The notes under the pieces were generated by a model. That model was given only the letters and a program-made list of their open reading frames with translations, made no database searches and was not told the DNA's origin. Source: CAZIOH01 sp964540815 (lineage in GTDB: Bacteria; Myxococcota_A; Polyangia; Fen-1088). Taken from it: a stretch of DNA of 64,000 nt. This document shows positions 26,977 to 36,200 of this stretch, piece after piece; the first letter of the stretch is position 1, and every line of letters starts with the position of its first letter. The translations under genes and the position numbers were made by a program. The stretch is taken from NCBI GenBank assembly GCA_964540815.1, contig CAZIOH010000017.1, positions 1 to 64,000 on the forward strand. The letters run 5' to 3'.

Positions 26977-27777
26977 ATGCGATGCGCGTCGAGTTTGCGG
27001 TCACTCTCCTCTGGCCTCTGCCTGGCGGTCCTCGCAATGATGGGGGCGTGCGGTATCAGCAAGCCGGCCAATCTCGGCGATGCCGGCACGGGGCCCCAGG
27101 ACGCGTCCGGGCCCATCGCTGGCCACGGCGGAGCTTCGACGGGGGGGGCCGGCGGCGCAGGCGGCGGCGCAGGCGCTGGTGGCGGGGAGATCGGCGGCCG
27201 TGCGGGGATGGGAGGGGTCGGCGGAACCCCGACCGGAGGCGCAGGCGGTGCCGCGGGGGCCGGTGGGTTCGGAGGGACCGGCGCTGGTGGACTTGCCGCC
27301 TCAGGCGGGGGAGCGGGATTCGCCGGAAGCTCGACCGGGGGTGATGCCGGGGCGATGGCTGGGCGCGGAGGAGCCGCTGGGGGCGCAGGAGCCGCTGGGG
27401 GCGCAGGAGTCGCCGGGGGCGGTGGAGCGGCTGCGGGTGGAGGAGCGGCTGGAGGCGGTGGAGCGGCTGGAGCCGGAGCCATCCCTTGCAGTGGATTGAC
27501 CCTCGCAAACACCTGCGGGTTGTACTGTGGCAGCCTGCGGCTCGCATGCACGGGGGCCAACAGCCAGTTTCCTGGGGCCGACCAGACCGCGCAGAATACT
27601 GCCTGTATCGCCGCCTGCCCGACGTGGAATTGCGGGCAGTCCACGGACAGCACCGGGAACAGTTTGAACTGCAGGGCAAACCAGGCAAAGACAGCGCTCG
27701 CCGCATTCCAGACAGCGGGGACGGCTTCCCTGGCGCAGTGTCAGGCCGCCGGCCCGGAGAGCCCAGTCTGTAGATAG
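26977..27777 (+). CDS. Gly-rich lipoprotein with cysteine-rich C-terminal domain
   Basis: The 266-residue protein has a signal peptide with lipobox-like AMMGACG. A Gly/Ala-rich spacer of about 140 residues follows, then a compact C-terminal domain of about 95 residues with eight or so cysteines (NTCGLYCGSLRLACTG, CIAACPTWNCGQ, SLNC, AQCQAA, PVCR). The cysteines imply disulfides, so the protein is probably exposed outside the cytoplasm. I do not recognise the domain. It lies 74 bases after the CHAT gene on the same strand, and convergent with the subtilase gene 43 bases away. It could be a partner or substrate of either protease. Confidence 0.75.
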   Translation: MRCASSLRSLSSGLCLAVLAMMGACGISKPANLGDAGTGPQDASGPIAGHGGASTGGAGGAGGGAGAGGGEIGGRAGMGGVGGTPTGGAGGAAGAGGFGGTGAGGLAASGGGAGFAGSSTGGDAGAMAGRGGAAGGAGAAGGAGVAGGGGAAAGGGAAGGGGAAGAGAIPCSGLTLANTCGLYCGSLRLACTGANSQFPGADQTAQNTACIAACPTWNCGQSTDSTGNSLNCRANQAKTALAAFQTAGTASLAQCQAAGPESPVCR

Positions 27778-27820
27778 GCGCACTCGCCCCTCTGTGCGGC
27801 TGGCCTCCGCTGCCGGGGAA

Positions 27821-29500
27821 CTATGGCAAGATCGTCTGGTAGTCGGTCTGAAGCGACATCTGGCCGTTAGGATCCGTGTACCAAAAGTTCACTGTCAGAG
27901 TCACCCACAGAAGGTCCGTCGGCGGGGAGTACGTCATCGACCAGGCGGCCGTGGGGGTCGAAGGGAGATTGTCCATCAGCAGATCACTCCCCACAGGACC
28001 GAAGGTGCGTGACGAATAGGAGGTCGCGGTGATCGAGGCCAGAGAGATCGAGGCATTCGAGAACCACCAATTCAGCGTGCCCGACAAACGGCTGAGGTTG
28101 TTCTCGAAACGACACCCGGGACAGCCAGAAATGTAGGCCCCCTGGTCGACCGCTCCGGGCGGCAGTTGAGCGGAGACGGGGCCAGTTCGCTGTCGGCATC
28201 CGGACACGTCGCACAGTTCCAGCTTCGCAGTCGGGGGTTGGTCGGATTGCGGCCAGTGCGGACCATCGTACGAAGTTGACGGCAGGTTGTCGCAGCCAAG
28301 CACCGATTTCCGCTTGCTCCGGGGTACCTTCATCTGGTCGGCCATGAGCGTGCTGTCGAGGGCTCCGCACAGGAACACGCGATGGACGTTGTAGGAGCAC
28401 GGACCAAAGGGTCTGCCGAGGCAAAATTCAGTCTGCGCCCTGTTGCTCCTGCGGGGGTCATCGAGGTCGACCCCCCCCTCATAGAGGTGTCCCATCACCT
28501 CGTGGGCGTCGAGCTCCGGACGGGCAGCCCAGGTGGCGCTCGCTACACCCGCGACGATCGCCGCGGCGGCCGAAGTCCCGGACAGAGGGTAGCTGTACGA
28601 ACCTGCGGTGGGGCCCGCCGTGGAGACCGATGCGGCCAGGGCGGCCAGACGGGGTTGACCCCATCGACGGTTCGGCGCGACCCGTCGGTCGAGCGGATCC
28701 AACCCTCCAACCGCGTACACCAAAGGAGCGTATTCGGCCTTCGAGGCTCGGGAGGGGATTCCGAACGCCTTGCAAGCGGTCTCGGATGCGGCGGGCATGG
28801 TCTCGAAGGCGGCCGGAATCATCGGTCCGTCCGTGCCGGTCAGGTTTCCTGCCGGAGCAATCACCAGCGCGCCCAGGCAAGAAGCGCGCGTGAGCACCTG
28901 GATCAGTGGCTCGAGGTTGACTCTGTTTAGAGCAATCTTGATCGGATCGAGGCCGACGGAAACGTTGATGATGAGTCGGTCATGTCCGCCCTGCTCATGC
29001 TCGAGGACGTTGGAGATCGCCGAGACCAAACTGTCAACGCTCAGCGAATCAATCCCGCCGGCGCCGGTCGGTTCCCCCGCCCGCCGGCTTTGGACGTCCA
29101 AGGGATGCACAGCCACGAGCTTCGGGCACTGCGGACTTCCAATGCCGTCGCAGTACAAACTTTCGACGATTCGCTGAACCGATCGGGCGTGGACTGGGGG
29201 CCGACGTGGATCTGCCTGCTCCTCCGCGGCAGCGTCGATGATCGCGACTCGTACCTGGACCTGACTGGAAGGGAAGTGCTTCTCGAGGAGGTCCTTGCGA
29301 GCCACCACCGGAATCCCCCGTGCCAGCTTTTCGAAGGTCCTGGTGAGAGGCTTCCACACCGTCTCGGGAAGCGGTGGGTTCTCGTAAGGCCCCTGGCTCA
29401 CCGGCAGGCCCTCTGGACCCTTGCCACGGGGAACACAACCCGCAACGAACACGAAAGCGGCGACTCCCAAGCCCACTTCTGTAACCCGAAGATTCCGCAT
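27821..29500 (-). CDS. Subtilisin-like serine protease lipoprotein (S8)
   Basis: The 559-residue protein has a lipobox VFVAGC (Cys22). A roughly 60-residue pro-like region precedes the subtilase domain, with catalytic Asp89 (VAIIDAAAEE), His104 (PPVHARSVQ), oxyanion Asn219 (IAPAGN) and Ser310 (SGTSAAAAIVAGV). The DTG, HG and SGTSMA motifs are drifted (DAA, HA, SGTSAA) but all catalytic residues remain. The last 170 residues contain paired cysteines and a beta-rich domain, possibly substrate binding. AGGGGG lies 4 bases before the ATG. It faces the CHAT and Cys-rich lipoprotein genes. It probably acts on the cell surface or in the periplasm. Confidence 0.88.
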   Translation of the reverse strand: MRNLRVTEVGLGVAAFVFVAGCVPRGKGPEGLPVSQGPYENPPLPETVWKPLTRTFEKLARGIPVVARKDLLEKHFPSSQVQVRVAIIDAAAEEQADPRRPPVHARSVQRIVESLYCDGIGSPQCPKLVAVHPLDVQSRRAGEPTGAGGIDSLSVDSLVSAISNVLEHEQGGHDRLIINVSVGLDPIKIALNRVNLEPLIQVLTRASCLGALVIAPAGNLTGTDGPMIPAAFETMPAASETACKAFGIPSRASKAEYAPLVYAVGGLDPLDRRVAPNRRWGQPRLAALAASVSTAGPTAGSYSYPLSGTSAAAAIVAGVASATWAARPELDAHEVMGHLYEGGVDLDDPRRSNRAQTEFCLGRPFGPCSYNVHRVFLCGALDSTLMADQMKVPRSKRKSVLGCDNLPSTSYDGPHWPQSDQPPTAKLELCDVSGCRQRTGPVSAQLPPGAVDQGAYISGCPGCRFENNLSRLSGTLNWWFSNASISLASITATSYSSRTFGPVGSDLLMDNLPSTPTAAWSMTYSPPTDLLWVTLTVNFWYTDPNGQMSLQTDYQTILP

Positions 29501-29645
29501 CTATCCCCCTGTCACGGACCTGTGGAGAAAATCCACTGGAGTAGGCCGAAAAGCGGCCGCGAGCATACTCCGCTCCCATGACGTACTCCAGCCCAAATGT
29601 GTTCGGCAGGGGGAGTGTGACGTTCGGTTCGTTCGCTGGCGGTTG

Positions 29646-32501
29646 CTACCGCCCCGGGTATTCCCGTCCCCCCGACAGCCCGGACCAGAGCAGGCGGTTG
29701 AAGGCGGCGGCGGGGATTCGGTCTTCCTTGCGGAAGTCGAAGTTGCGGGTGCGGGCAGCCCACCAGGCGGCGGGGTGGGTGGGCTTGAGGGGGGCGATGC
29801 GGCCGGCGAGCTTGGGAGGCAGGGGGAGGGTGGTCGAGGTGCGGAGGATGTCGCTGGGCTGGGCCTCGAAGGTCCACCCGCGGGCGTGAAGATCGAAGAC
29901 GTCCGCCATCGGGTGAACCCCGCCGTCGTGCAGGTTCAGGTGGTCGAGGCCCAGGATGTCCTCGATGGTCCGCAGCATGTTGACCGTCGCGTAGCGGGTG
30001 GAGACGACCGCGCCCTGCCGCACGTAGGGGCCGACGACGTAGGCGGTGCTGCGGTGAGCGTCCACGTGGTCGGGGCCGTCCTGCGCGTCGTCCTCCAGCA
30101 CGAAGACCAAGGTGTCCTTCGCGTAGGGGCTGTGGGCCACCTTGTCGATGAGCAGCCCCACGGCGTAGTCGTTGTCCGCCTGCTGGATCTCCGGGGTGTT
30201 CACCCCGTCGATCGCCGTGTCGAAGTTCCCGGTGTGGTCCTCCATGAACCGCACCATCTCGAACTCGGGCAAGTTGCCGCTCGCCACGAAGCCATCGAAC
30301 TCGCGCTCCCACTCCTTGAAGCGCCAGGTGTCCGGCAGGCTCGGATCGAACCCCCGGAAGTAGGGATCGGTGATCGGGAGCAGATCGGCCCCCGACGGGA
30401 TCGCCACCTTCAGCCCGGCCTTGAAAGGCTCGCGCACCACCGGGATTCCACCGAGCGCGGCCGGCGCGCTGTAGAGGGTCAGGTCCAGCCAGAACCCGTA
30501 GTTGCGCACCGACTTGCCCGCGCGCAGCGCCGCGTTCCAGATGTAGCCTCCCCCCTCCTCGCCGTCGGGGCCGTCGAGCTCGACCTCGTTGCGCAGCCCT
30601 GGCAAGAGGTCGGGGTCGAGCGGGTTGATGGGATCCTTGGCGGCACGCTCCGCCGAGGTGGCGAAGGCGTTGTTCACGCCGCGAATGGTGCCCTCGCTGT
30701 CATACGAGGTCCCTCGACCGGCGTAGTCCACGGAGGTCCCCTTGTCGTTGATGTCCGAGCTGCGGGCGGCCGTGCTCCACTGCCAGCCGTCCTGGCTGAC
30801 CTCACCCGAACAATAGAAGTTGTCGAGGTTGACGAACCGGTCGGCCGCGGCGTGGAAGTTCGGGGTGATGGCGCGCGGGAACTGGGTGATGCTGGGATCG
30901 CCGTTGCTGCCCCGGATGTCCCCCAGGATCTGGTCGTACGTGCGGTTCTCCTTCACGATGTAGATGACGTGGTGGATCCGCGCCCGCAGGACCCTCATCA
31001 CCTCCTGCTCCTCGCCCGTCGCGGAATGCCTGAAGCCATTGTTCTCCGCCACCACCTCGGTCAGGCGCGCGAGCTCGCCGTCGTCGGGGACCGGCAGGGT
31101 CATGAGGCCGGCCTTGGTCAGCTGCCACACGTACTGATTGCCGCTGCCGTTCTGCAGCGAGGCCGGGCAGCCGGGCGCGGAGGTGTTGCTGGGGCTGGTG
31201 CTCGCGCACTCGGTGGGGTTCGGCCCGGCGTTGCTCTTTCCATTCACGACGTACAGGGTCTTGCCGTCCCGGCTCACGCTCACCGAGCTCGGGTACCAGC
31301 CGGTCGGGATCAGGCCCTTCACCCGCCCCCCGTGGCAGTCGCCATCGAGCGCGATCACCGCCACGGCGTTGCTGCCGGCGTTGGTCACGTAGAGGGTGCG
31401 CTCGTCCGGCGAGAGCGCCAGGCTGTTCGGGCTGCTGCCCACCGGAGCCCGACCGCTCCGACCGCGCGCCAGCACCTCCGTCGGCGCGGTGGTCGAGATG
31501 GCGTCGACGATCTGGTTGGTGTGCGTGTCGATCACGTAGACCAGGTCGGCGTTGTCGGCGGCGACCAGCAGGTGTCGCTCGGCCCGGTCCAGGATCATCT
31601 TGTTGGGGTTGCCCTGCACCTCGATGCGGGTCACGACCCGGGGGGCCTTCCCCCCGATGTCGACCACCACGATCTCGCGGTCGCGGATGCTCGACACGTA
31701 GGCGGTCCGCTTGCCTTTGATGGTGACCCAGTAGGGAAACTCGCCACCCGGAACCCCGGCCTCGGCGGGATCGATCTTCCCGGGACGCAGGTCGAGCTCC
31801 GCGGTCTTGGTGTGGCTCGCCACGTCCACCACGCTGATGGAATCGTTCTCGAAGTTGGCCACCACCACCTTCTTGCCGTCGGAGGTGACGGCCACCCCGG
31901 CGGACTCCGCGTTGACCGCGCTGCCAAAGCCCGGGACGTTGACGTAAAGGCCATTGCCCGCCCCGTCGTGACCGAGCTCGACCGGGGCTCCGCTCTCGGC
32001 CCATCCGCCGGCGCCGAGCCTGAACGTATGCAGGTTGTCGTTGCTCCCCCCGGAGACGAAGAAGCTCTTGCCGTCCGGAGCGAAGACGAGCCCCATGAAC
32101 GTGTTCGGAATCTGAAGAGCCTGCCTTTGCACCGGCGCCCGCCCGGAGACGTCGTACACGAAGACGTACTCGTTCGACTGGCCAGGGATCGCGCGCCCGT
32201 CGGCGTCGTTCACCAGGTTGAAGCCGCTGGTGAGCACGAGCAGGGTCTTTCCGTCCGGGCTCAGCGCCGTCGTCACGGCCTGGCCCGCCACGTAGCTCGG
32301 ATTGTCCACGAGCTTCGGATTGAGCGCGGACAGCTGCGCGCCACGGGCGGCTCCGGGGGTGATGGTCTGGTTGGTGGGCAGGACCTCCCGCGTGGAATTG
32401 GCCCCTGCCAATCCCCCGCTGACCAAGGACGTCAGCACGGACGCCGACAGGAGCATCGCCGCCGACGAGAACCACGGAGACTTCGGTCGCATGAAGAGCA
32501 T
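29646..32501 (-). CDS. Beta-propeller / phosphoesterase (phospholipase C-type) fusion, exported
   Basis: The 951-residue protein has a signal peptide (about 10-32). Its N-terminal half (about 50-470) is a YVTN/lactonase-like beta-propeller with blades such as SPDGKTLLVL, APDGKSFFVSGG, SPDERTLYVTNAG and SRDGKTLYVVNG. The C-terminal half is a phosphoesterase of the phospholipase C/acid phosphatase PF04185 type, with metal-site IVKENRTYDQILGD, FYCSGEVSQDGWQWS, VFVLEDDAQDGPDHVDAHRS and YATVNMLRTIEDILGL. It would hydrolyse phosphoesters outside the cytoplasm. A perfect AAGGAGGT sits 6 bases before the ATG. This fusion type occurs in several soil phyla. Confidence 0.88.
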   Translation of the reverse strand: MLFMRPKSPWFSSAAMLLSASVLTSLVSGGLAGANSTREVLPTNQTITPGAARGAQLSALNPKLVDNPSYVAGQAVTTALSPDGKTLLVLTSGFNLVNDADGRAIPGQSNEYVFVYDVSGRAPVQRQALQIPNTFMGLVFAPDGKSFFVSGGSNDNLHTFRLGAGGWAESGAPVELGHDGAGNGLYVNVPGFGSAVNAESAGVAVTSDGKKVVVANFENDSISVVDVASHTKTAELDLRPGKIDPAEAGVPGGEFPYWVTIKGKRTAYVSSIRDREIVVVDIGGKAPRVVTRIEVQGNPNKMILDRAERHLLVAADNADLVYVIDTHTNQIVDAISTTAPTEVLARGRSGRAPVGSSPNSLALSPDERTLYVTNAGSNAVAVIALDGDCHGGRVKGLIPTGWYPSSVSVSRDGKTLYVVNGKSNAGPNPTECASTSPSNTSAPGCPASLQNGSGNQYVWQLTKAGLMTLPVPDDGELARLTEVVAENNGFRHSATGEEQEVMRVLRARIHHVIYIVKENRTYDQILGDIRGSNGDPSITQFPRAITPNFHAAADRFVNLDNFYCSGEVSQDGWQWSTAARSSDINDKGTSVDYAGRGTSYDSEGTIRGVNNAFATSAERAAKDPINPLDPDLLPGLRNEVELDGPDGEEGGGYIWNAALRAGKSVRNYGFWLDLTLYSAPAALGGIPVVREPFKAGLKVAIPSGADLLPITDPYFRGFDPSLPDTWRFKEWEREFDGFVASGNLPEFEMVRFMEDHTGNFDTAIDGVNTPEIQQADNDYAVGLLIDKVAHSPYAKDTLVFVLEDDAQDGPDHVDAHRSTAYVVGPYVRQGAVVSTRYATVNMLRTIEDILGLDHLNLHDGGVHPMADVFDLHARGWTFEAQPSDILRTSTTLPLPPKLAGRIAPLKPTHPAAWWAARTRNFDFRKEDRIPAAAFNRLLWSGLSGGREYPGR

Positions 32502-32507
32502 GTTGGT

Positions 32508-32515
32508 ACCTCCTT
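32508..32515 (-). promoter_or_regulatory. Ribosome-binding site for the propeller-phosphoesterase
   Basis: The minus strand reads AAGGAGGT, a full match to the Shine-Dalgarno consensus, 6 bases before the ATG at 32501. This fixes the start at MLFMRPKS rather than at the second ATG three codons on, and it suggests strong translation. Confidence 0.85.
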
Positions 32516-32692
32516 CGCCGCGAGGCGAGATGAGCGCTGGCGGGTACCATTAGAGAGACAAAGCCCGGCGCTCGCCCGACACAAGTCGTTCAAACTTGCG
32601 TCACGCCGCGGTTTCGGTTCGGCCACGGGAGCCCCAGCCAAGACCGCAGACCGCAGACCCCTGACGGCCGACGCTCGCGCTCGGCGCCAGGA

Positions 32693-33178
32693 TCAGGGCT
32701 TCGAGCTGGCGGGCGTCGCCGTGGTGGCGGCCGGCACCACCAGCACGGGGCACGGTGCGTGCTGCACGACCTTCTCGGCCACGCTCCCGAGGAGCGCGTG
32801 GCTCAAGCCGTGGCGGCCGGCCGTCCCCATCACGATGAGGCCAGCGCCGATCCGACGCGCGTGCTCGACGATGGTCGTATGGGTGCGGCCGAGCTCGGAG
32901 GCCCCCGTGCACTCGACGCCGGCCCGACGGACCTCGTCGACCACCTGCTCGAGCTGCTCCGCCGCGCCGGCCACCACGCGCTCGAACACCAGCGGCGTCG
33001 ACAGCAGATCGGCGGGCGGCGGGAGCACCAGCGACGGATCGATGTCGACGTGGAACACCTCGATCGGGGTCGGGAAGGTCTTCGCGAGGCGAATGGCCGC
33101 ACGCAACCCCGCCTGCGATGCCTCCGAGAAGTCGGTCGCCACCAGGATCCGGTTCAGCTTGTCGAAGTCCATGTCCAT
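32693..33178 (-). CDS. Universal stress protein UspA family
   Basis: The 161-residue single Usp domain begins ILVATDFSEASQAGLRAA. The ATP-binding signature VMGTAGRHGLSHALLGSVAE followed by KVVQHAPCPVLVV matches G-x2-G-x9-G-S. It therefore belongs to the ATP-binding branch rather than the UspA type that lacks nucleotide. Such proteins respond to starvation or oxidative stress in the cytoplasm. It lies 55 bases downstream of the DUF748 gene on the same strand, so co-transcription is possible. A Thr/Ala/Pro tail of 14 residues is not conserved. Confidence 0.92.
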   Translation of the reverse strand: MDMDFDKLNRILVATDFSEASQAGLRAAIRLAKTFPTPIEVFHVDIDPSLVLPPPADLLSTPLVFERVVAGAAEQLEQVVDEVRRAGVECTGASELGRTHTTIVEHARRIGAGLIVMGTAGRHGLSHALLGSVAEKVVQHAPCPVLVVPAATTATPASSKP

Positions 33179-33202
33179 GTGGGCCTATGCTGCCACATCC
33201 CC

Positions 33203-33217
33203 GCCGGCGAAGCCGGC
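33203..33217. repeat. Small hairpin between DUF748 and usp genes
   Basis: A perfect inverted repeat GCCGGC-GAA-GCCGGC lies 17 bases beyond the DUF748 stop and 25 bases before the usp start. There is no following T-run on the minus strand, so it is not a normal intrinsic terminator. It may attenuate read-through or stabilise an mRNA end. Confidence 0.45.
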
Positions 33218-33233
33218 CCCCGGCGCGAAAACC

Positions 33234-36200
33234 TCAATTCTTCTTGAGCTTGAACTCCACCCGGTTGCCGGGGCCTTCGGACGGTGCGCTCAAGCGTGGC
33301 GGGACCAGGAACAGGCGCTCGACGCCGCTCGGGGCCGCCCTGGCGAGCGCTCCGCGCACCACCGTGGCCCGCCGCTCCGCCAGCCCCCGCAGGGCATCGT
33401 CGTCGACGATGGTGTTGGCGACCAGCAGCTTCTCCATCTCCGGCACCGGGAGCTCCTTCGGCCGGCCGAGGGCCGTGCGCGGCTTGGGGAAGCTCTCCGC
33501 CCGGTAGGCCTTGTCGACCAGCCGGGACCGCTCTGCGAGCTCGAACTGGACGTCCTCCGGATCGGAGGAGACCGAGGCCCCGCTCTCCACCAGCTCCAGC
33601 AACTTCTGCGTCTTGAGCTTGCGCTCGTACAGGTTCTGCTTGAGGCTCTCGCGATCGCGCGCGCGGTCGGCCCCGCCCTCGATCTCGAACGAGAGCCCCG
33701 GGCGTTGCTCCAGCGCCTTGGCGAGCGACAGCAGCTTGGCCTTCCCCTTGGCGTCCAGGCTGGCCGCTCCGGGCGGGAAGTCGACCCGCGACAGCTCCTC
33801 GCCGCCGCCGAACAGCGAGGCGATCATCGAGAACGGCGCGGTGGCGGCCTTGACGATCAGGTTGCCGAGCACCTTGAGGACCGCTCGACCGATCTTGAAG
33901 TCCGGGTTGTCGAGCGATCCGGCGATGGGCAGATCGATGTCGATCACCCCGTTGCGATCCTTCAGCAGCGCCACCGCCAGCCGCACCGGCAGGCCGGTCG
34001 CATCCGGGCTCGGCACCTTGTCCCCGAAGGTGAACTGGTCCACCACCAGGCGGTTCTTGGCGTCCAGCTTGCGATCGGCGATGTGGTAGTCGAGCGACAG
34101 CGCCAGCTTCCCCTTGCTGATTCCGTACCCGGCGTACTTCCCCGCGTAGGGGCTGGTCGGCGGCAGCTCGAAGTCCTTCAGGTTCACCTTGAGGTCCACG
34201 AACAGATCCTTGGCGAGCGGGTTCACCTTGCCGACGATCGAGAGCGCGCCCGAGTGATCCACGCTGCCGCGGAGATCGACATCGGCCTGGGTGGCACCAT
34301 CCGCCGACAGGCCCGAGACTCGGCCTGCGAGATCGGTCAGCTCGGCGGCGTAGCTCGGGCGGATCAGGCGATCGGTGAAGCTGACGTGTCCCCCCTGCAG
34401 GGTCACCTGTCCGATGCTGATGCGCGGCCCCGGCGACGCCTTGGCAGCGGGCTTCGCGGGCGCCGGGGCCGCGTTCGCCTTCGCCTCTTCCTTCGCCTTC
34501 GCCTTCGCGGCCAGCGGTGGCGAGGCGCCCGGGGACGGGGCCGGNNNNNNNNNNNNNNNNNNNNNNNNNNNNNNNNNNNNNNNNNNNNNNNNNNNNNNNN
34601 NNNNNNNNNNNNNNNNNNNNNNNNNNNNNNNNNNNNNNNNNNNNCCTTCGCCTTCGCCTTCGCGGCCAGCGGTGGCGAGGCGCCCGGGGACGGGGCCGGC
34701 GCGGCGGCCGCCGGCGTCACTATCTCTTCCACGTTGAAGTGTGCGTCCGGGAAGATCATCAGGCGCGCGAAGAAGTCGGTGAGCGAGATGTCCTGGATGG
34801 TGAGCGCGGCCGGCACCGTCGAGAAGACGAGCCGGCCAACGTGGAAGGACCTCCACCGCAAGAACTCCTCGTGCTTGGCGCCATCGATCGACGCGAAGTT
34901 GGCGACGTCGATGTCGCCGTTGAAGCCGAAGCGCACCGGCGGGGGGGCGGCCGCCGGCCCGCGCGGCGGCGGCGGCGTTGGTCCCGGGGCCGGGCCCGGG
35001 GCCGGCGGCAGCTCCAGCTTGACCCGTCCGTTGACCGACACCGCGCCATCGGTGACCACCAGGTTCACCTGATCGGCGAAGTACGGCTGCAGTGGCGGGA
35101 TCTCGAGGCCGCGCAGATCGAGCTTGAGATCCGCCGACACCGGCGCGAGCCCGGCGGTGCCCGCCAGCGACAAGCGGCCGCGCTTGTTGATCCCGAGCTT
35201 GACGTCGAAGGTCCCGCGGGGACCGGGGGCGGTCCCGAACCCGGAGGCCTCGATGGTGATGGGCGAGACGATGAGGGTCGCCTTGGGCTTGACCAGGCGA
35301 TCCTCGAAGCGGGCGCCCCAGTCGGCGACTCCCAGCCGCCCGAGCTTGACGTTCCAGGACGGGGAGCTCTCGTCGGCCTGGGCTGGCGTGCTCGCGCCGC
35401 CAGCGCCCGCGCCGGTTTGAGCCGAGGCGCCGGCTCCGGGCGCCGGGGGCGGTGGGACCAGCTGCGTCAGATCGATGATCCCCGCCTGGTTGCGCTCCGC
35501 CGCGATCCGGCCACCGTGGGTGGCGATCTCCGCCACCGCCGCCTCGTGGCGCGCCGGGTTGACCTCGATCCCGCGGAGCGCGAGCTCCTTGACCGCGAAG
35601 AAGTCGTCGTGGGCCCCCGCGCGGCGCAGCCCCAGCGCCGCGATCTCGACGAAGGCATCGGTCACCTGCACCGCCGGCGCGCCTCCGGCGCCGCCGGCGC
35701 CGAGGTGGTACCTGGCGCCGAGGCCGACGCGCCCTTCGCGAACATCGAAGGCGATGCGTTCTCGGTAGTACGGCGCGAAGCGGGCGGGCTCGATTCCTTC
35801 GAGCTTGATGGAGCCGCTCGCGGCGAGCGGCTCGAGCGAGAGAGTCCCCTCGTGCGTGAACACCCCGCCCGGCACCGCGCGAAAGCCGAGCGCCACCGTG
35901 GCGGGCCTGGTCCCCCTGACGTTCGAGAGGCCCTTCACCGAGGCGGTCAGATCTTCGACGCGCAGGTCGAAGGCCGGGTGAACAGTCTCGTCGCGCGCGT
36001 GCAGCGTCGCATTCTTCAGCGAGACGACCCCGATCTCGAAGCGTGGCGGGGCCGGGTGAGGCGCGGGGGGGGCGCCGCGCAGGGGGGCCGTGGAGGCCGG
36101 CCCGGTGCCCGCCGGAGTCTTCCCCGCCGGAATGACCTCGGCCGCCGCCGGCCCTGGCGCGGGCGCCAGTTGCTCGAGGTTGAGCGTGCCGTTCGCCAGC

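Noticed and set aside
24089..29500. CHAT protein as part of a gRAMP/Craspase or gasdermin system
   Set aside because: No CRISPR array, Cas7-like or gasdermin gene is nearby, and both proteases carry export signals, unlike those cytoplasmic systems.
33203..33217. Intrinsic terminator after the DUF748 gene, and other hairpins at 38258-38274
   Set aside because: The stems are clear but no run of T follows on the transcribed strand, so they are listed only as inverted repeats.
34490..34699. Duplicated 55-base segment as a biological repeat
   Set aside because: The identical copies flank a 100-N gap and collapse restores the reading frame, so an assembly artefact is the better explanation.
29421..35072. 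Very long plus-strand open frame opposite the phosphoesterase, usp and DUF748 genes
   Set aside because: It is an antisense shadow caused by high GC: its translation is low-complexity Arg/Gly/Val/His, shows no domain, and the minus strand holds clear families.
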